The notes: a model not told the origin generated them from the letters alone. 64,000 nucleotides of DNA from Clostridiales bacterium (GCA_017551865.1 JAFZKB010000012.1:1-64000); one strand, 5' to 3'. Counted from the stretch's first letter, positions 53,795 through 63,212 are shown. Translations and numbers: made by a program.

Positions 53795-53823
53795 AGTATA
53801 ATGCGTCATCGAATCAGTGTCAT
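53795..53823 (-). promoter_or_regulatory. Promoter of the amino-acid transporter operon
   Basis: Minus strand ATGACA (53818-53823), 17-bp spacer, TATACT (53795-53800), about 40 bp before the binding-protein start. Confidence 0.65.
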
Positions 53824-53933
53824 TCCGATATGAGACGAAAAATCAAAGGTAAAACCCCGACGGGTTAGGCATTTCGGACAAAAAGAAACAAGGATTCTTG
53901 TGATGTTCATGCCTCCGCACGCTTTTGCGACGG

Positions 53934-53956
53934 CATGCCCTTTGGCATGGTATAAT
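53934..53956 (+). promoter_or_regulatory. MFS gene promoter with overlapping palindrome
   Basis: An extended -10 (TGGTATAAT, ending 53956) is directly preceded by the inverted repeat CATGCC-CTTT-GGCATG (53934-53949). A TTGCGA at 53925-53930 is 20 bp from the -10. The palindrome is placed where a repressor or activator could act. Confidence 0.45.
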
Positions 53957-53986
53957 CAACAAAAAACCAGCAAGGAGCAGAAGATC

Positions 53987-55210
53987 ATGACTTCCGACAC
54001 CCCCGTTTCCAGGAAGAATACCGTCCTTTGGACGATCCGCTATACGCTCATCAATGCGACATATTTCGCCGCGTTCTGTACGATCCATGCCTGCGCGGCC
54101 GTTTTTCTTCTCGGGAATGGCTTTTCTAATACTGAAGTCGGTGTGCTCCTTGCGATCGCCAACATCCTTTCGGCCATCGCTCAGCCCTTGATCGCCGGCA
54201 TCATCGACAAACAGGGGCGTCTTACCAACAGAAGGTTCATCCTCTTTTCCGTCATCGTGATCCTTTTGGGCTCGACCATCCTTCTTTTTTCCGAAAACAA
54301 CAAGCTCGTGATATTCCCGGTCTTCGCCCTGATCTACATGATCCAGTTCGCCTACCAGCCCGTGATGACAGCCCTTTGTTTTGAATACCAGAAGGTCGGG
54401 TGCCCGATCGTGTACGGTCTTGCCAGAGGCCTCGGTTCGGCAAGCTTTGCTGTCACTTCCGCCTTCATCGGTGGTCTGATCGAAAGTAACGGCATCCGGA
54501 TCCTTCTTTACATCAATATCGCCGTGATGATCCTTTCCGCGATCCTGATCTTCACCTTTAAAAAGCCGGCAAAACCAGTTTCAAACGCCGGCGCAGAAGA
54601 TACGAAAAGCAGCACCGGGAGCCGTTCTCTCGGATCCTTCATCAAAGCCTATCCGGCCTTTTCGCTTTTCCTGATCGGAGTCATCTGTTTCTTCTTCGCC
54701 CACAACATGATCAACGATTTCATGATCCAGATCATAAGAAATCTCGGCGGCGCAGAAAAAGAACTGGGCTATGCCAATTTCCTGCAGGCGATACTGGAGC
54801 TTCCGGTCATGGCTATGATCGGCCTGATCCTCAAAAAGCTCTCCTCCAAGCGCCTTCTTCTTATCTCGGGCGTCGCATTTCTTGTTAAGATCGTGATACT
54901 CATCTTTGCCACCAATATGGGGCATATGTACTTAAGCCAGTGCTGTCAGCTCTTCGCCTATGCGGTCTTTATCCCCGCGGCGGCATACTATGTCAGTAAG
55001 ACTATGACGGATCACGACCAGGTAAAAGGTCAGGCATTCGTCACCTCCGCCATCACCATCGGCGGAGTCTTTTCCAATCTTATCAGTGGCGTGATCCTCG
55101 ACCACCTCGGCATCCGTCCCATGCTCATCACGGGAACCGCTGTATGTGCTGTCGGTGTGCTGATCGGATTCTTCGCGATGCTGAAACTTCCCGCCAGACG
55201 AGATGCGTAA
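53987..55210 (+). CDS. Major facilitator superfamily transporter
   Basis: This 407-aa protein has twelve predicted membrane segments, a short central loop with 'SNAGAEDTKSSTGSRSLGSF' and the family's 'GIIDKQGRLTNRR' loop between helices 2 and 3. It resembles the MFS_1-like/LacY-type group that includes sugar or aromatic-acid permeases. The substrate cannot be told. Start 53987 is chosen for AGGAG 9 nt upstream. It converges on the radical SAM gene and stands alone on the plus strand. Confidence 0.8.
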   Translation: MTSDTPVSRKNTVLWTIRYTLINATYFAAFCTIHACAAVFLLGNGFSNTEVGVLLAIANILSAIAQPLIAGIIDKQGRLTNRRFILFSVIVILLGSTILLFSENNKLVIFPVFALIYMIQFAYQPVMTALCFEYQKVGCPIVYGLARGLGSASFAVTSAFIGGLIESNGIRILLYINIAVMILSAILIFTFKKPAKPVSNAGAEDTKSSTGSRSLGSFIKAYPAFSLFLIGVICFFFAHNMINDFMIQIIRNLGGAEKELGYANFLQAILELPVMAMIGLILKKLSSKRLLLISGVAFLVKIVILIFATNMGHMYLSQCCQLFAYAVFIPAAAYYVSKTMTDHDQVKGQAFVTSAITIGGVFSNLISGVILDHLGIRPMLITGTAVCAVGVLIGFFAMLKLPARRDA

Positions 55211-55264
55211 ACACCATTCAAGTGTGCCTCGTCTGATCCGAAATCAGCGATCTTTCGAGGATCT

Positions 55265-56125
55265 TCAGCAGTTTCCCGTGTATACGAACTTGAGGTTTTC
55301 TCTGGCAATTTCGGCAAGATCATAAACCGTCTCGACCGGCGTGGCGTTTCTGTCGGTCATGTGAAATCTCGGGAAGAATCTCGAGATATGAAGCGGGATG
55401 TCCTGCCCGATAATATTTCCATCTTTATCCGTAAGCTTAGATATCCATTTCGTCATCTCCCGGATCTCCTCCGGAGAATCGTTCTCCCCCGGCACGATCA
55501 GAGTCGTAAGCTCGACATGGCAGATCTTCACGGCTTTCTCGATGAAGCGCTTCGTCATCTCAAAGCTCCCGCCCAGGACTTCGTTATAGTAATGCTCTGT
55601 GAACCCCTTAAGGTCGATATTCATGGCATCGATATAAGGACCGATCTCCTCCAGGACAGAAAGCTCGGCTGTGCCGTTGGTCACGAGGACGTTCTTTAAT
55701 CCGCGTTCGTGCGCAAGCTTTCCTGTATCTCTAATAAACTCATAGCCGATCAGGGGTTCATTGTAGGTAAAGGCGATCCCGATATTTTTCTCTTCCCGAT
55801 ACTTCTCCGCGATCCGCACCAGCTGTTCCGGCGTGATCGTTTCCGCATCGGAAGCTTCAGAAAGCGCTTCCTTCCCCCAGGAGATCGAATAGTTCTGGCA
55901 GAACGGACAGCGGAGGTTACATCCGTAACTTCCGACGGAGATGATGTTCGTACCGGGGAAGAACCGCCGCAGCGGTTTTTTCTCGATCGGGTCGAGCGCA
56001 AGCGAAGTGATCCGGCCGTAATTTGACGCGACCACTTTATCGGAAAGACAGATCCTTCCACCGCAAAAGCCGGTCTGCCCTTCTCTTAAGTCGCAATGTC
56101 GGAAACACACATGGCATCTGGTCAT
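55265..56125 (-). CDS. amrS: AmmeMemoRadiSam-system radical SAM enzyme
   Basis: This 286-aa protein has the radical SAM cluster motif C69-x3-C73-x2-C76 in 'GCNLRCPFCQN', plus N-terminal cysteines (C4, C7, C11, C21) that could hold a second metal. 'FTYNEPLIGYEF' and 'MNIDLKGFTEHYYNEVLGG' are typical of the pyruvate formate-lyase-activating-like AmrS group. These enzymes occur next to Memo and AMMECR1 genes; the reaction of the system is not established. It lies 11 bp after the fusion gene, on the same strand, as expected for the system. Confidence 0.88.
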   Translation of the reverse strand: MTRCHVCFRHCDLREGQTGFCGGRICLSDKVVASNYGRITSLALDPIEKKPLRRFFPGTNIISVGSYGCNLRCPFCQNYSISWGKEALSEASDAETITPEQLVRIAEKYREEKNIGIAFTYNEPLIGYEFIRDTGKLAHERGLKNVLVTNGTAELSVLEEIGPYIDAMNIDLKGFTEHYYNEVLGGSFEMTKRFIEKAVKICHVELTTLIVPGENDSPEEIREMTKWISKLTDKDGNIIGQDIPLHISRFFPRFHMTDRNATPVETVYDLAEIARENLKFVYTGNC

Positions 56126-56136
56126 AAGATCCTCCG

Positions 56137-57558
56137 TCAGATGTGCCGTACCACTTCAAAGCGCTGAAGGAAATACTTCTCGTGCTTTTGGATGCCGCCT
56201 TTTCTCATGGCGATACTGACCTGTTCTTCCGGCGTATCCACCCCGTCGAGATCCGGAAGCAGAAGTCCTCTCCTTCCGTCTTTCGTCGACACGATGACCC
56301 CATATCTCTTCACGTCGAGCTGATCCATAGAGTCGATATCCTCGGCTTCCCCGAGCACATCCACATTGATCTCAAGCCAGGAAAGTTCACTTTCACGGAT
56401 GGGGTCGAAGCGCGGGTCCCGGGTACTTGCACTGATGGCATTATTCACGATCTCCTGCGCGAGATTTTTCGCCGTCGGCCCGATCGTTCCGATACAGCCG
56501 CGGAGCATCCCCTGCTTATGGATCGATACAAAAGCACCGGCCTGCGTATGCAGAAGCGCATCCGGGATCTCCTCACCGTCTCCTGTCAGCAGGAACAGAT
56601 CTTCAGGGACGCGGATCTTCTTGCCGCTTCGGATATAAGTTTCGATGGTAAGGCGCGCCAGACGCACATAGATGTCCGCATCCTCGCGCTTCTTCTGAAG
56701 TTCCTTTTCTTTTTTCTCCAGATGGATCCTGAGGAATTTTCTTTCCGGGTCCTCGCCCTCTTCCGGATAAAAAGAGCAGATGCCGTAGCCGACGCCGGTC
56801 ACATCCTCATGCGAAAAGGTCGCAACGCGGACTTTCTTTCCGTCCCAGGCGCCCGCCATGATGACGAAAGACCGATGCCCGCACTCGGCCGCCTTGTCGC
56901 AGAAAGCCTCATCGAAATCGAAAAGCTCGCCGAAAGCCCCTCTGCCCATGACGTCCATGATGCGGGAATCATACTCCGGTCCCTCCGGAGAAAATCCGTA
57001 AGGTCCGTAGTCCTGAAGCCTATGTGAAAGATCTCCGCTACTGACGATCACGACTTTTCTTCCAAGCGCATTGACCGCCCGCTGAAGGATCGTGCCGAAC
57101 TTATAGTGGTCAGTTAAAGGAAGTCCGGAAAGACCGATCCGCACGATCTTTCCGCCTTTGTATTTATTCCGGATAAACCAAAGCGGCACCATCGTGCCGT
57201 GGTCAAGTTCCTTCTCCTGCTCGCCGAGCGTTCCGCAGGGGAAGTCTTCTTTCTTGCCGATCTCGCTGATCTTCCCGACGAGTTCTTCGTCGTATTCTTC
57301 TGAGAATCTCACCTGCGGGGCGCGGAAATTCGCAAAGGATCCCTTCGCACCTTTCCCGGGCGAGATATGAAAATAGTCGGAATAAAGCGTCGCATGCGGG
57401 CTTGTGATCACGATGGTCTCAGGCGCAAGAAAGGCGATCTCGTCCGCCACTTTCTCGTAAGACCGGATCGTCGTTTCCACCTGTTTTTCTCCCCCGCGCC
57501 CGACATCGGGCACGATCAGAGGCGGGTGGGGAACCATAAAGGATGCAAGGATCGACAT
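56137..57558 (-). CDS. Memo-like (LigB-type) and AMMECR1 domain fusion
   Basis: This 473-aa protein has two parts. Residues 1-270 resemble class III extradiol dioxygenase/Memo proteins ('MVPHPPLIVPDVG', 'ITSPHATLYSDYF', 'DHGTMVPLWFI', 'VIVSSGDLSHRLQ', 'CGHRSFVIMAGAWDG'), with histidines placed as metal ligands. Residues about 300-473 are an AMMECR1 domain ('GAFVSIHKQGMLRGCIGTIGP', 'AISASTRDPRFDPI'), including the LRGCIG motif. Together with the neighbouring radical SAM enzyme this is a complete AmmeMemoRadiSam set with A and B in one chain. Function remains unknown in the literature I know. Confidence 0.88.
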   Translation of the reverse strand: MSILASFMVPHPPLIVPDVGRGGEKQVETTIRSYEKVADEIAFLAPETIVITSPHATLYSDYFHISPGKGAKGSFANFRAPQVRFSEEYDEELVGKISEIGKKEDFPCGTLGEQEKELDHGTMVPLWFIRNKYKGGKIVRIGLSGLPLTDHYKFGTILQRAVNALGRKVVIVSSGDLSHRLQDYGPYGFSPEGPEYDSRIMDVMGRGAFGELFDFDEAFCDKAAECGHRSFVIMAGAWDGKKVRVATFSHEDVTGVGYGICSFYPEEGEDPERKFLRIHLEKKEKELQKKREDADIYVRLARLTIETYIRSGKKIRVPEDLFLLTGDGEEIPDALLHTQAGAFVSIHKQGMLRGCIGTIGPTAKNLAQEIVNNAISASTRDPRFDPIRESELSWLEINVDVLGEAEDIDSMDQLDVKRYGVIVSTKDGRRGLLLPDLDGVDTPEEQVSIAMRKGGIQKHEKYFLQRFEVVRHI

Positions 57559-57609
57559 GCTATCACCTTCCTTCCGACTCGATTCGAAAAGATCTGCTAT
57601 AACTCCCGG

Positions 57610-58173
57610 TTACTCTCCGAGAGGTTCTCCTTTACCGTTGAAGAGCGGGATTGTGCCCAGGAACTTGATGTCATCTCTCTTTGCGGCATCGCCTTCGGCG
57701 AGGACGCAGACGCGGCCGGTCACGGTACCGCCGCAGAGCTTGACCATCTCTTCCATCGCACGGAGAGATCCGCCGGTGGAGATCACGTCATCAACGATCA
57801 GGATACGCTTGCCTTTGATCATGTCGGCATCGTCTTTTCCGAGGAAAAGCTTCTGCTTGCCTCTCGTCGTGATGGATTCATCCTCGACACTTATCGGATC
57901 CGGCATATAGTTCTTCGGGCCTTTTCTTGCTACGAAATACTTGTCCGCACGGCTCTGGCGCGCCATCTCGTGCGCCAGCGGGATGCCCTTGGCTTCTGCG
58001 GTGAAGATGTAATCATAGTCTTCTCTCGGAATCAGTTTCAGAAGTTCCGTCGCACAGGCCGTGGAGATCTCGGCATCGCCGAAACAGATAAATGCGGCGA
58101 TATAGAGGTCGTCTGCGATAGGGCAAAGCGGAAGATCACGCTGTAATCCTGCGATGGTCATTGTGTATTTCAT
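57610..58173 (-). CDS. Phosphoribosyltransferase (adenine/xanthine type)
   Basis: This 187-aa protein has the PRPP-binding motif 'RILIVDDVISTGGSL' (about residues 123-137) and an upstream 'YIFTAEAKGIPLAHEMARQ' that fits the purine phosphoribosyltransferase fold. The layout resembles adenine or xanthine phosphoribosyltransferases that salvage free bases with PRPP. It differs from standard Apt in several segments ('GPKNYMPDPISVEDESITT'), so base specificity is open. It lies 24 bp downstream of the esterase-like gene and may be co-transcribed with it. Confidence 0.82.
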   Translation of the reverse strand: MKYTMTIAGLQRDLPLCPIADDLYIAAFICFGDAEISTACATELLKLIPREDYDYIFTAEAKGIPLAHEMARQSRADKYFVARKGPKNYMPDPISVEDESITTRGKQKLFLGKDDADMIKGKRILIVDDVISTGGSLRAMEEMVKLCGGTVTGRVCVLAEGDAAKRDDIKFLGTIPLFNGKGEPLGE

Positions 58174-58197
58174 GGATGTATCCTCCCTTTTGAAATC

Positions 58198-59805
58198 TTA
58201 TGTCTTCTCTTTTTTGAACTGTGAAATGAACTTCCATGCGGTCTCCACACTGTGCTGTCGGCACTCGTGGATCTGGTTGTCCACACTGGCAAAGGCGGTG
58301 CGGCAGACGCCGTCTTCGCTGTCGTAGTAATGGACGGTCAGGACCGCATCTCTGGTCTCGTCAGTAAACTTCTCGATCCGGTCACCGGGAATACCCCAGA
58401 TCGGATCTTCCCAGTTGTCCTTATCTTCGAAGGAAACACCGTCGAATTTCTTCTTCAGCTTATTGACCTCAGCGACATACTTCACGCGCTCGAGCGAAGA
58501 ATCCGCCTGGAACGGCAGTTCCGGAAGATGCGATTTTTCGCCGCCCGAATAGAACACCGGAACGGACACGGTCTTGTTGAGTTTTTCTTCCGGGACCGGC
58601 TTTCCGAAGAAAGTGGTATAGACCGGAAACAGCGCACTGCACGGCATAATGCCCGCGAACACGTCCGGATACTCCTGGAAAAGATCCCACGTCTTGCCGG
58701 AGCCCATCGAAAATCCCGTCGCGTAGATCCTGGACTCATCAATGTCATAGCGCTTCTTCAAGCCCTCGATGACCGCGACGGCTTCGGTCGCCGGAACGAA
58801 CTGATGGTTCTCGATCGAAACGAAAAGGAAGCTATACTTCCTGGCGAGCTCCCACCAGCCGGCAACGAATGTCAGGTACATAGAGGAGTCCCCGCCACCA
58901 TGGCAGCCGAATACGAGCGGCACCGGACCGTTATCGAAAAGTCCGTTGTTGTAGTAGGCGAAATATCCGACCTTGTGCTCCTTCGGATGATCCGGGATAA
59001 ATGTGTTGTCCTCTGAGGTCTGAACCAGTACGGACCCGACATCTTCGGTCATGCCAAGCGCCGGGAAATCGGGTTCGATCTCGATTTTTCCGCACCACAT
59101 CTTAAACTTTTTCACGAAGGCATCGAAGTCACCGATATAGTCGGCAGTCTCCTTGATGAGAAGATTCTCACAGCCCGAAAATGCTTTGTTGATCTCTTCG
59201 GAGTTTCCGACACTTAAGATCGCGATATCTTTTCTCTGTACATCCGGAACGACACTTAAGTTCTCCATGGAGCACATCGCCGGCGTGATCTCACCCGGGC
59301 CCCAGAGGTACTGACCCTGAAGGGTCTTCAGAAGATTCTTCGCGACATAGTCGGCCGACTTTCCGTAACTGTAGATATCGGCACGGAAGATGGCGCCTCT
59401 TGCGAAGAAACCTTCGAATGTCTGTGTAAAGAAATTGAAGTTCTCGACGATGCCGTCCTTATAGACCTGGATCATCTTGATCTCGGAGATCAGCTCGGCA
59501 TAAAGAGATGCATCCGCGCTCTCCCATCCGCCTTCCGCTGTCGGGTAAACGAAAAGCACAGTCGAATCGACACGGGCGGCGATCTGCGCAAGCCCGGTTC
59601 TTTTTGCAAATTCAACTGCGCTTTCCTTATCCATTTTCTCCTCCTCGAAAACGAGAAGGAGGGGTGCACGGAATCCGTAATTATTTGTCTGTCCGTCAAT
59701 ATCGTTATCCGGAACGAATACTTTTAATTCAAATGTCTGATACCTGTGTTCCCAGAACTTACCGCCATTAACATCCGTAACGGCCGGTCTTTCCATCATC
59801 GGCAT
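58198..59805 (-). CDS. Alpha/beta hydrolase, PHB-depolymerase/esterase-like, 535 aa
   Basis: The catalytic part lies in residues about 290-530: 'VFGCHGGGDSSMYL' (oxyanion region), 'YDIDESRIYATGFSMGSGKTWDL' with nucleophile serine in GFSMG, and a late H in 'VHYYDSEDG'. Residues 1-285 form a separate N-terminal region of unknown fold. No signal peptide is seen, so it is probably cytoplasmic. It resembles feruloyl-esterase/PHB-depolymerase-type proteins; the ester substrate is unknown. Start 59805 is chosen because GTGGAGGA lies 7 nt upstream. Confidence 0.7.
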   Translation of the reverse strand: MPMMERPAVTDVNGGKFWEHRYQTFELKVFVPDNDIDGQTNNYGFRAPLLLVFEEEKMDKESAVEFAKRTGLAQIAARVDSTVLFVYPTAEGGWESADASLYAELISEIKMIQVYKDGIVENFNFFTQTFEGFFARGAIFRADIYSYGKSADYVAKNLLKTLQGQYLWGPGEITPAMCSMENLSVVPDVQRKDIAILSVGNSEEINKAFSGCENLLIKETADYIGDFDAFVKKFKMWCGKIEIEPDFPALGMTEDVGSVLVQTSEDNTFIPDHPKEHKVGYFAYYNNGLFDNGPVPLVFGCHGGGDSSMYLTFVAGWWELARKYSFLFVSIENHQFVPATEAVAVIEGLKKRYDIDESRIYATGFSMGSGKTWDLFQEYPDVFAGIMPCSALFPVYTTFFGKPVPEEKLNKTVSVPVFYSGGEKSHLPELPFQADSSLERVKYVAEVNKLKKKFDGVSFEDKDNWEDPIWGIPGDRIEKFTDETRDAVLTVHYYDSEDGVCRTAFASVDNQIHECRQHSVETAWKFISQFKKEKT

Positions 59806-59895
59806 AGATATATCCTCCACCAAAAAATGTCACAGATATACTATACCATTTTTCGCCGTCAATGTGTGCCGGATATGGAAGTTCCGCGTTCTTGT

Positions 59896-61566
59896 TTAAA
59901 GAAGGATATTCGCCGTGAACCATCCCTCATCCAGTTCCAGACCAAGTCTGTATCCCAGGATCTTCAGATTGTTATCCACGATCGCAAGTCCGAGGCCCGT
60001 TCCACCTTCTCCGCGGGAAGATTCTCCCTTCACGAAGGGCTTCTTCAGCTCCTCAACACTTATTCCGGAAAGAGAGGTCCGGTTTTTGAACTGAAGTTTA
60101 CTGTGCTTAACAGACACACAGACTTCACTTTCTTTCTCCGCATAAATGGCACAGTTCGAAAGCAGATTCTCGACCGTCTGACGCATCAGATCTTCGTCCG
60201 TTTCGATCACGCAGTCTTCCTCTTTTGAGACTTTCACTTCGATCTGTTTCTTCTCGAAAAGATCCGCATACTTGGAGATAGTCTCCTGAATCAGCTTCTC
60301 CATGTCCACTTCCGTTTTGGAGATCGTGTTCTCCCCGCCTTCACTCTTGGAAAAGCTCAGGATCTTCTCGAGCATCTGATTCATCTCGTTAACATTCTCG
60401 CGGATCCTGCCGGTGTATTCAGATGACTTCTCCGGCTGTTCCTCCATGCACTCGGCATACATCGAGATCGCCGCAAGAGGAGTCTTTAAGTCGTGCGCCA
60501 TCGCCTCGGTCGTGGATTTTCTATACTCGAAGATTCTCCAGATATATTTCTTTCTCAAGTACCAGATCGCACTGATCACAAGTGCACATAGAACGGCTGC
60601 GAGCGTATCCTGGATCCACATGACACGTGAGGTGATGGGAAGAAGTTCATAGACGGACTGATCCCCGTAAGATGTCTCTGTCGTCCGGAAACTCCACGCC
60701 GGCCAGATCGTCTCCATGACCTCGTCTCCACCGGCTTTTGCGCTTTTGGTGATCATTGTTTCAAGTGGTTCTTCCGCCTTTTTCGGATCCAGATATCCAT
60801 GAAGTATCAACTGGTAATCCCCACCTACTTCCACATAGGTGTATCCCTTTGTATCTTGCGGCGTAAGGTCGATTTCATCGATGACCTCTTCTCTGAAATA
60901 GTCCCTGATCGTTGCTTTTCCCGGAAGGAAGTGATGAGTTTCTTCATTGATGTAGATGCTTTCCCACCAAAGGTAATAGGTCTTCGGAGTCCATCCTAAG
61001 CGGGCATAATTATTGAAAGACTCACTTTCTCCACGATAACTCTGGATACGCTTTAAGTTCTCGACCGCATCATATTTTCCACCTTTATAGGTCGCAAGTG
61101 GCGCAATATACGATGCATCTTCCAGAAGAAAAACGCCCTGCGGTTTGTCGCTGCTCTTGCTGAAAGAAATCAAAGAATAGTATCCGGTCGGCGTCTCCAT
61201 CACTTTTTCACGTTCAAAATACGCCGCACCATATTCTCCGCTGATCATACCGAAACAGTACACAGCCGTTTCCAGATCCATTCTGTAGTCTTCAATGGTA
61301 CGATCCGGATCCTTTATATAGCCGGGACCGGTCTTCCCGGACACATCCGCATATGCACGAAGATTCGTGCGTACATTTTCAAGATTTGAAGAATACTCTT
61401 CATAGAGTATATCGATCGCAGATTCTTTTCTTTTTTCCAGGTATTTATTCGTCAGCACAGAACTTGCGATCAGGCAGATCGCCAGACACACAGCCAGTTC
61501 CAGGATAAACTTTGGTTTTTTGATGGTCTTTTTCCCCGGGACGACCGTCCCTTTTTTCTTTAACAT
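59896..61566 (-). CDS. Sensor histidine kinase
   Basis: This 556-aa protein has a membrane helix at about 24-44, an extracytoplasmic sensor region of about 260 residues and a second helix near 305-330. A HisKA domain follows with 'AMAHDLKTPLAAI' (phosphoacceptor His near 359). The HATPase domain has 'QTVENLLSNCAIYAE' (N box) and 'GEGGTGLGLAIVDNN' (G box). The sensor domain matches no family I know. It pairs with the response regulator 45 bp upstream on the same strand. The last residues follow the kinase domain directly, with no receiver or extra output. Confidence 0.92.
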   Translation of the reverse strand: MLKKKGTVVPGKKTIKKPKFILELAVCLAICLIASSVLTNKYLEKRKESAIDILYEEYSSNLENVRTNLRAYADVSGKTGPGYIKDPDRTIEDYRMDLETAVYCFGMISGEYGAAYFEREKVMETPTGYYSLISFSKSSDKPQGVFLLEDASYIAPLATYKGGKYDAVENLKRIQSYRGESESFNNYARLGWTPKTYYLWWESIYINEETHHFLPGKATIRDYFREEVIDEIDLTPQDTKGYTYVEVGGDYQLILHGYLDPKKAEEPLETMITKSAKAGGDEVMETIWPAWSFRTTETSYGDQSVYELLPITSRVMWIQDTLAAVLCALVISAIWYLRKKYIWRIFEYRKSTTEAMAHDLKTPLAAISMYAECMEEQPEKSSEYTGRIRENVNEMNQMLEKILSFSKSEGGENTISKTEVDMEKLIQETISKYADLFEKKQIEVKVSKEEDCVIETDEDLMRQTVENLLSNCAIYAEKESEVCVSVKHSKLQFKNRTSLSGISVEELKKPFVKGESSRGEGGTGLGLAIVDNNLKILGYRLGLELDEGWFTANILL

Positions 61567-61611
61567 AAGAGCCTCCTTATTCTGGCGATCACGGAAAAGA
61601 TCTTTTCCCGC

Positions 61612-62283
61612 TTACGGCATGACTTTATATCCGCCGCCGATCACCGTCCTGATGATCTCCCCGAAAGTACCCAGACGCTTTCTCAGTTTCTTGATGTGGC
61701 TGTCGACTACGCGCTCGGATCCGTCAAAATCCGCGCCCCACACCAGATCCAGGAGTCTGTCTCTTCCGAGGACATGTCCCTGGTTCTCCAGGAGAACCTT
61801 AAGGAGGAAATATTCTTTCGGTGGAAGTTCCACTTCCTGATCTCCCGCGCGCACTTCCATACGCGAAGGATATATGCGGATCTCCCCGCACGACAGGACC
61901 TTCTCTTCGCTTTTTTCTTCCGCGCTTCTGGCCAAAAGCGCGAGGCACTTGGCATACAGGACTTTAATAGAAAAGGGCTTGACCATGTACTCGTCCGCGC
62001 CGAGCGCATAGCCTTTGAGGATGTTGTCCTCGGTCCCGAGCGCCGTCAGGAACACGATCGGACAGTTGCTCTTTCTTCTTAAGATCCGGCAGATGTCAAA
62101 TCCGGAAAGGCCCGGAAGCATGATGTCCAGTATCGCAATATCGTATGTATTCTTCGACACGAGAGCGACACCTTCCGTGCCGTCTTTGGCCGAATCCACA
62201 ACAAAAGCACCGGTATCCCGGAAATACTCCGAGACCAGTTGCCGAAGCTGTGTGGAATCTTCTACGATAAGCATTCTGGGCAT
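61612..62283 (-). CDS. OmpR/PhoB-family response regulator
   Basis: This 223-aa protein has a receiver domain with phosphoacceptor D53 ('ILDIMLPG'), an acidic pocket near residues 8-9, and the conserved T ('VFLTALG') and K ('VKPFS'). A winged-helix output domain follows at about 128-222, with 'LPPKEYFLLKVLLENQG' and 'RVVDSHIKKLRKRLG'. It partners the downstream kinase. ATG 62283 is the preferred start: GGAGG is 8 nt upstream, while the ATG at 62298 lies before that site. Confidence 0.93.
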   Translation of the reverse strand: MPRMLIVEDSTQLRQLVSEYFRDTGAFVVDSAKDGTEGVALVSKNTYDIAILDIMLPGLSGFDICRILRRKSNCPIVFLTALGTEDNILKGYALGADEYMVKPFSIKVLYAKCLALLARSAEEKSEEKVLSCGEIRIYPSRMEVRAGDQEVELPPKEYFLLKVLLENQGHVLGRDRLLDLVWGADFDGSERVVDSHIKKLRKRLGTFGEIIRTVIGGGYKVMP

Positions 62284-62382
62284 GTTCATTTCCTCCATGA
62301 CCTCATGTTAAACTACCCATGTGTCCTTCCTGTGCCCTTACGAGAACTTTTTTCTCACATGATTGAAGCCGGTTCCGAAAGT

Positions 62383-62958
62383 TCAGCCGAAGATCAGTTT
62401 CAGAAGAATGAAGATACCTAAAGCCAGGGCGCCGGAGCCGAACGCCAGAAGGATTTTCTGGTACGGACGCTTCGCCTTTTCTGCGATCTTATCGTCCTTT
62501 GTCAGTTCTTTTCCCTCGGTAAAAGCAACGATCTCCTTATAGGTCTGTATATCGTTTTCTTTCTTTAGCGCTTCCACCTTAAAGGCGACGGCCAGAAGCG
62601 CAGCCCAGAAAAGAAGGAACACCAGAAGTCCCCACCACTTGAAAAAGTGCACCAGCGGGTACGGGATCAGGATCCCGATCAGAAAACCCACGGCCAGGAT
62701 ATTCGACCACTTATTAAACTCACGGATGGATTCATTACTGATTTCTTTTTTCATCTCGACAACATCTCCTTTGATCAGGTCATCGAGGCTCACTTCGAAA
62801 AGCTCACTCATCAGAAGAAGGCTCTTGATGTCCGGGTAACTTTTATCGTTCTCCCAGGAACTTATGGTCTGGCGGGACACATAGGTCTTCTCGGCGAAGA
62901 CTTCCTGGTTCCAGCCTTTTTCATTGCGAAGCTCTTTGATGCGCTTTCCAATCTCCAT
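62383..62958 (-). CDS. XRE-family regulator with membrane helices
   Basis: This 191-aa protein has an N-terminal helix-turn-helix (residues 5-60; 'WNQEVFAEKTYVSRQTISSWENDKSYPDI') and a C-terminal region with two hydrophobic helices near 88-125 and one at about 170-190. It is thus a membrane-tethered DNA-binding protein. Genes of this type often control a neighbouring envelope or transporter gene. Its promoter contains a perfect palindrome between -35 and -10, suggesting autoregulation. It lies 85 bp upstream of the response-regulator gene on the same strand. Confidence 0.85.
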   Translation of the reverse strand: MEIGKRIKELRNEKGWNQEVFAEKTYVSRQTISSWENDKSYPDIKSLLLMSELFEVSLDDLIKGDVVEMKKEISNESIREFNKWSNILAVGFLIGILIPYPLVHFFKWWGLLVFLLFWAALLAVAFKVEALKKENDIQTYKEIVAFTEGKELTKDDKIAEKAKRPYQKILLAFGSGALALGIFILLKLIFG

Positions 62959-62970
62959 TTCTTACCTCGA

Positions 62971-63000
62971 TATATAAGACTTGTCAGATGACAAGTCCAA
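62971..63000 (-). promoter_or_regulatory. XRE-gene promoter with palindromic operator in the spacer
   Basis: Minus strand TTGGAC (62995-63000), 17-18 bp spacer, TTATAT or TATATA (62971-62977). The spacer is a perfect inverted repeat: GACTTGTCA (62978-62986), 2 bp, TGACAAGTC (62989-62997). Binding there would block polymerase. Confidence 0.65.
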
Positions 63001-63008
63001 TGTATCAC

Positions 63009-63212
63009 TTATCTCTCGTTTTTGGCAATCTGGCGCTTCTTTTCATCTTCTTCCATCATGCGCTCGACCATGAGCTCTTCTTCCGTTTTTTCTCCGGTGA
63101 TCTCATAGTGTGCTTCGAGGATCGCATTCTTTACTGCCCATTTGATCACGAAGTATCCCATAGCCAGACATGCAATCAGTGTTCCGCCATGAATTCCTAA
63201 ATCTTTTAACAT
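63009..63212 (-). CDS. Small membrane protein, 67 aa
   Basis: The protein has a hydrophobic helix at about 8-30 and a highly charged C-terminus (E/K/R rich). GGAGGAAAAGAAA precedes the ATG. It lies just upstream of the XRE regulator's promoter on the same strand, so it may be a partner or target of that regulator. No family recognised and no function assigned. Confidence 0.65.
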   Translation of the reverse strand: MLKDLGIHGGTLIACLAMGYFVIKWAVKNAILEAHYEITGEKTEEELMVERMMEEDEKKRQIAKNER

